DNA of 52,639 bases from Ruminococcus sp. (GTDB lineage Bacteria; Bacillota; Clostridia; Oscillospirales; Ruminococcaceae), in contig JAFTQW010000061.1 of assembly GCA_017462565.1 (NCBI GenBank), positions 1-52,639 on the forward strand, in the 5' to 3' direction. Positions within the stretch are counted from its first letter, which is position 1; every line of letters starts with the position of its first letter. The notes beneath the pieces are model-generated. The model did not search any database. It saw only the letters and a list, made by a program, of their open reading frames with translations, and had not been told where the DNA came from. The translations under genes and the position numbers were made by a program. Shown in pieces: positions 50,054 through 52,639 of the stretch.

Positions 50054-52378
50054 TTCGTTAACCGGAAGCTCGCTTATAAGATTAAGCTTGAATCTCTGAA
50101 CTGCAAGAGCGTCCTGATTTGTTATGCCGTCTCCGGAATTGCAGCAGTCTGCGTTTTTCATACCTGATTCGGTAATATGCGTAGGATCTGAACCATTAAA
50201 TCCGTATTTATCCGGATTGGAGAGTGACTGCATAATGAGGACAGCGTCCGACATATCAATTTCACCGTCGCAGTTTGAATCTCCGTAAACGATCTTATCA
50301 ATAGGATCTGTTGTAGGCTGAGTAGTAGGAGGATCGGGATTAGTAACATCAGAACCGCCAAGACCGTCGGCATAAGTTCCGTCCGGTTCGTAGCCGTAAT
50401 AAAGCTTGCCGTTCACATAAACAGGAACATATGGTGTAATGATTCCTTTTGCAGTACCGTTGCTGTCTGTAACAGAACCGCCTTCAAGAAGCTCCTTATT
50501 TGAAAAATCATTTGAAGCGTCCCAGCCGCTGCCATAGTCAGGATATACTAAAGCAAGAAGTATCTCGCATTGCTGCATACCCTCGGAAACGGGGAGAACA
50601 GCTCTTCCGTCAGGGAGATTGACTTCAATATAATAAATGTTTCCGTCATACTGAATGGGTTTTGAAATTTCAGCGCTCTTTATTCCCTTAGAAGCATACA
50701 TTTCAGACTGGTCACGGTCGCAGCGGATAACAACGTCTTCCGGTTTATAGCCTGCGGAAATAATCTCGCTGAGATCCATATAGTAGCGGAAAGAGATATT
50801 ATCCTGAACCCTTGCAGGCCATGCAGAGTGGTTGGTTATTTTAAAGCTGAGCGTCATTCCGCTTGCATCGCTTCCTTTGGTCATGGTTTCAACGTAGAAT
50901 TCAGGACCATCATGTTTTTCAGCAGGCGGGAATGAAGGATCGGTTTTTCCGCCGTATTTGTCGATCATTTTACAGAGAATAGCAGTAAATCCTGCATTGT
51001 AGTCGGTAGCAACTTCGTTGTTGATATAGTTGTTTCTGTCGTCCTCATAGCTGCCGTTCTGAGACGGTCCTCCGACAAGAGCACCATAGAGAACGTGTCT
51101 GTTCTGTTCAGGCATATAAATATCGTTTTTCCACGAAGCATGAGCCGTTCTGTGGTGAGCGTTGTGTGCAGGCTTATCGCCGTAGCCGACAACATAGCTC
51201 TGATTTGACGGATTATCGCCAAGAACGTAGTTTATCTGATTTTCGTAAAATTTCTCATAAGCGGAAGTATCCTTATCGGAAAGAACCGTATCACAAGCAA
51301 CTGCGGCAATAAAAGCGGCAGTCTGAGCGTATCTTGCACAGCCCCAGCTATCGGCATAACCAAGGATTCCGTCAACTTTTTGAATCTGATTTGTCCAGTA
51401 ATTGACGTGCTTTTCAACACGGCTGATATAGAAGCTGTCATTTGTGTTGATAGCGTAGAGAAGCATACCTCCCTGCATAGTATCGTCCCAGCAGTGTCCC
51501 CATGTATATTTAAGCTCATCAGAGCCTAATTCTCTGCCGAGATTCGGGATATAGCTTGTAGCCTTATCAAGATAGGCGCTGTCGTTTGTTGCAATATAAA
51601 GCCAGTTTGCGGCATAGAAAAGCTCGTCGTAGAAGTGGCTGGAGCGATAGAATCCCGAAGCGTTGCTGTCGTTATAAACCGAGTCGCTTCGTGAAGCATC
51701 AGCAAGTTCAAAAATATGCTCGGCGTGTTCGAGATATTCCTTGCGTTTTGATTCGTCTATCCTGCCGTCAAGAGCACAGTATCCGGCAGCAAGTGCGGCA
51801 GCCATATCTCCGAAAACTGCCGAACATCCCTCGGAAGCTTTATACGTCTGACGAGCCGCTTCATAGGAAGTTCCGCTGTCGCTCATTCCGTATTCATAAA
51901 GTTCAACAGGACCCCACCATGTATGGTCAATAGTACCGTTTCCGACTTGAAATACTATCTCATCACCAAGATCACAGTCTGTGAAGTAGTCAAGGACAAA
52001 TTCAAGATTATTCACATAATTGGTCATTTCTCCGCATTTCTCCACGCCGTCGGGATACTGATAAAGTCCCCACGCAAGCACTGAAGCAGTGTAAGACATG
52101 GGAAGGTTGAATTTAACATGATCTCCTGCATCGTACCATCCGCCCTTTATTTCGTCGATCATGGTCGAATCGCTTCTCCATTCAACACGGTTCCATTCAG
52201 GAAGCGGACCTGCCTGCTGACATTCGTAGAAATAGAGCGATTTCTGAAGAGCTTCGGCATAATTCGGAGTTTCAGAAGCTGCCATAACATTCTTTACGGA
52301 ATCGACTGCCGGAAGCGTACTGATTGAAACTGCAATTAGTGCGGCTGAAACGATTCCACTTGTAATTTTTTTTAGCAT
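50051..52378 (-). CDS. Cellulosomal GH9 cellulase with CBM3 and dockerin
   Basis: 775 residues. Signal peptide ending near VMAASE, then a GH9 catalytic domain: NYAEALQKSLYFYECQQAG, GGWYDAGDHVKF (catalytic D83 and D86 region), HHRTAHASW, and the acid Glu in NEVATDYNAGFTA. A CBM3c-like module follows (PEFYVETMTKG, LSFKITNHSAWPARV, ALVYPDYGSGWD), which in this architecture supports processive cutting. A Pro/Thr linker leads to the dockerin (GDSNCDGEIDMSDAVLIMQS). Its second calcium loop reads ADCCNSGDGITNQDA, unlike the DVSGNGDG loop in the three other dockerins here. Confidence 0.95.
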   Translation of the reverse strand: MLKKITSGIVSAALIAVSISTLPAVDSVKNVMAASETPNYAEALQKSLYFYECQQAGPLPEWNRVEWRSDSTMIDEIKGGWYDAGDHVKFNLPMSYTASVLAWGLYQYPDGVEKCGEMTNYVNNLEFVLDYFTDCDLGDEIVFQVGNGTIDHTWWGPVELYEYGMSDSGTSYEAARQTYKASEGCSAVFGDMAAALAAGYCALDGRIDESKRKEYLEHAEHIFELADASRSDSVYNDSNASGFYRSSHFYDELFYAANWLYIATNDSAYLDKATSYIPNLGRELGSDELKYTWGHCWDDTMQGGMLLYAINTNDSFYISRVEKHVNYWTNQIQKVDGILGYADSWGCARYAQTAAFIAAVACDTVLSDKDTSAYEKFYENQINYVLGDNPSNQSYVVGYGDKPAHNAHHRTAHASWKNDIYMPEQNRHVLYGALVGGPSQNGSYEDDRNNYINNEVATDYNAGFTAILCKMIDKYGGKTDPSFPPAEKHDGPEFYVETMTKGSDASGMTLSFKITNHSAWPARVQDNISFRYYMDLSEIISAGYKPEDVVIRCDRDQSEMYASKGIKSAEISKPIQYDGNIYYIEVNLPDGRAVLPVSEGMQQCEILLALVYPDYGSGWDASNDFSNKELLEGGSVTDSNGTAKGIITPYVPVYVNGKLYYGYEPDGTYADGLGGSDVTNPDPPTTQPTTDPIDKIVYGDSNCDGEIDMSDAVLIMQSLSNPDKYGFNGSDPTHITESGMKNADCCNSGDGITNQDALAVQRFKLNLISELPVNE

Positions 52379-52452
52379 AGTAAAAATCTCCTCTCAATTT
52401 TATTAAAAAATTCATTTCATTTTATACAGGCGTACCATAGCTATACGATTTA

Positions 52453-52481
52453 ATTATGACATAAAAAAGCCGATTTGTCAA
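52453..52481 (-). promoter_or_regulatory. Predicted promoter of the GH9 gene
   Basis: Minus strand: TTGACA (complement of 52476-52481), 17-bp spacer, CATAAT (complement of 52453-52458). Confidence 0.7.
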
Positions 52482-52500
52482 GGGAAAATGAGAACTTGTC

Positions 52501-52639
52501 CACGGCAACAGCATTTACATTTTATCAGAAAAGTGGTAAAATAGAAGAATGAAGATAGAAAGATTAACAGAACGGCTTTCCGAACTAACAGATCCGAGGA
52601 GGACGAGATACGGAAATATCCGACATAAGCTTGAAGATA
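52501..52639 (+). mobile_element. Left end of an ISAs1-type insertion sequence
   Basis: Starts with CACGGCAACAGCATTTAC, the same terminus as the MITE-like elements at 23.2, 34.1 and 48.9 kb, followed 31 nt later by the start of a transposase gene. The right end is outside the window. Confidence 0.8.
52549..52639 (+). CDS. ISAs1-family transposase, N-terminal fragment (cut by window edge)
   Basis: The visible 30 codons read MKIERLTERLSELTDPRRTR followed by YGNIRHKLED. The PRR...RH-x-L-x-D pattern is that of the N-terminal domain linked to ISAs1/H-repeat type DDE transposases. Catalytic residues lie beyond the window, so intactness cannot be judged. Confidence 0.8.
   Translation, partial: MKIERLTERLSELTDPRRTRYGNIRHKLED

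Overview
The window looks like a chromosomal segment of a cellulosome-forming, anaerobic Gram-positive Clostridia member, most like Ruminococcus. Four secreted enzymes end in near-identical dockerins of one type, and an Rnf complex, pyruvate formate-lyase, meso-DAP dehydrogenase and DivIVA/FtsZ genes fit that lifestyle. The genus is inferred from gene content; the species cannot be named from the sequence. I found no tRNA, rRNA or CRISPR array.

Layout. 1-4.1 kb: a multi-hairpin repeat, then murA, ftsQ/divIB and ftsZ. 4.3-9.6 kb: a DivIVA-like coiled-coil protein, a SigH-like sigma factor, a zinc ribbon, a DUF1858 protein, a TrmK-Nif3 fusion and an RlmA-type methyltransferase. 9.7-13.7 kb: rqcH, a 3-methyladenine glycosylase, an AraC regulator, a small membrane protein and nth. 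13.7-20 kb: a dockerin-bearing SGNH esterase, then a tight run of GH74 lipoprotein, GH25 lysozyme, mannose-6-phosphate isomerase and ROK glucokinase. 20.2-23.1 kb: an ECF sigma factor with a membrane-anchored beta-propeller protein. 23.7-28.5 kb: rnfCDGEAB. 28.7-29.1 kb: a compact minus-strand unit encoding two identical 19-residue Cys-rich peptides. 29.1-34.1 kb: a metallophosphoesterase, then GH26 mannanase and GH5 glucanase, both with dockerins. 34.4-42.5 kb: ABC-F, zinc-ribbon protein, GT-C-like membrane protein, ddh, a degenerate GGDEF protein and an AI-2E transporter. 42.8-45.3 kb: a pyruvate formate-lyase split over separate genes. 45.6-48.8 kb: feoA-feoA-feoB plus a Cys-rich Feo partner. 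49.1-52.4 kb: two small membrane proteins and a GH9-CBM3-dockerin cellulase. The window ends inside an ISAs1-type insertion sequence.

How the genes fit. The dockerin enzymes and the GH74 lipoprotein would attack beta-glucan, xyloglucan and mannan outside the cell; ManA and the ROK kinase would feed mannose and glucose into glycolysis; split PFL and Rnf belong to fermentation and ferredoxin-linked energy conservation; Feo supplies iron for the many Fe-S proteins.

Most unusual items: (1) the tandem peptide unit with its own promoter, leader hairpin and terminator, whose two copies differ in the coding part only by synonymous changes; (2) the split PFL, with an intervening 71-residue protein resembling half of a glycyl-radical domain; (3) a family of multi-hairpin mobile elements sharing termini with the ISAs1-type element, whose hairpin stems change sequence but keep pairing; (4) a GH74 lipoprotein gene whose start codon seems to be ATA; (5) degenerate GGDEF and ABC-F active sites; (6) paired DtxR-like palindromes around the feo promoter.
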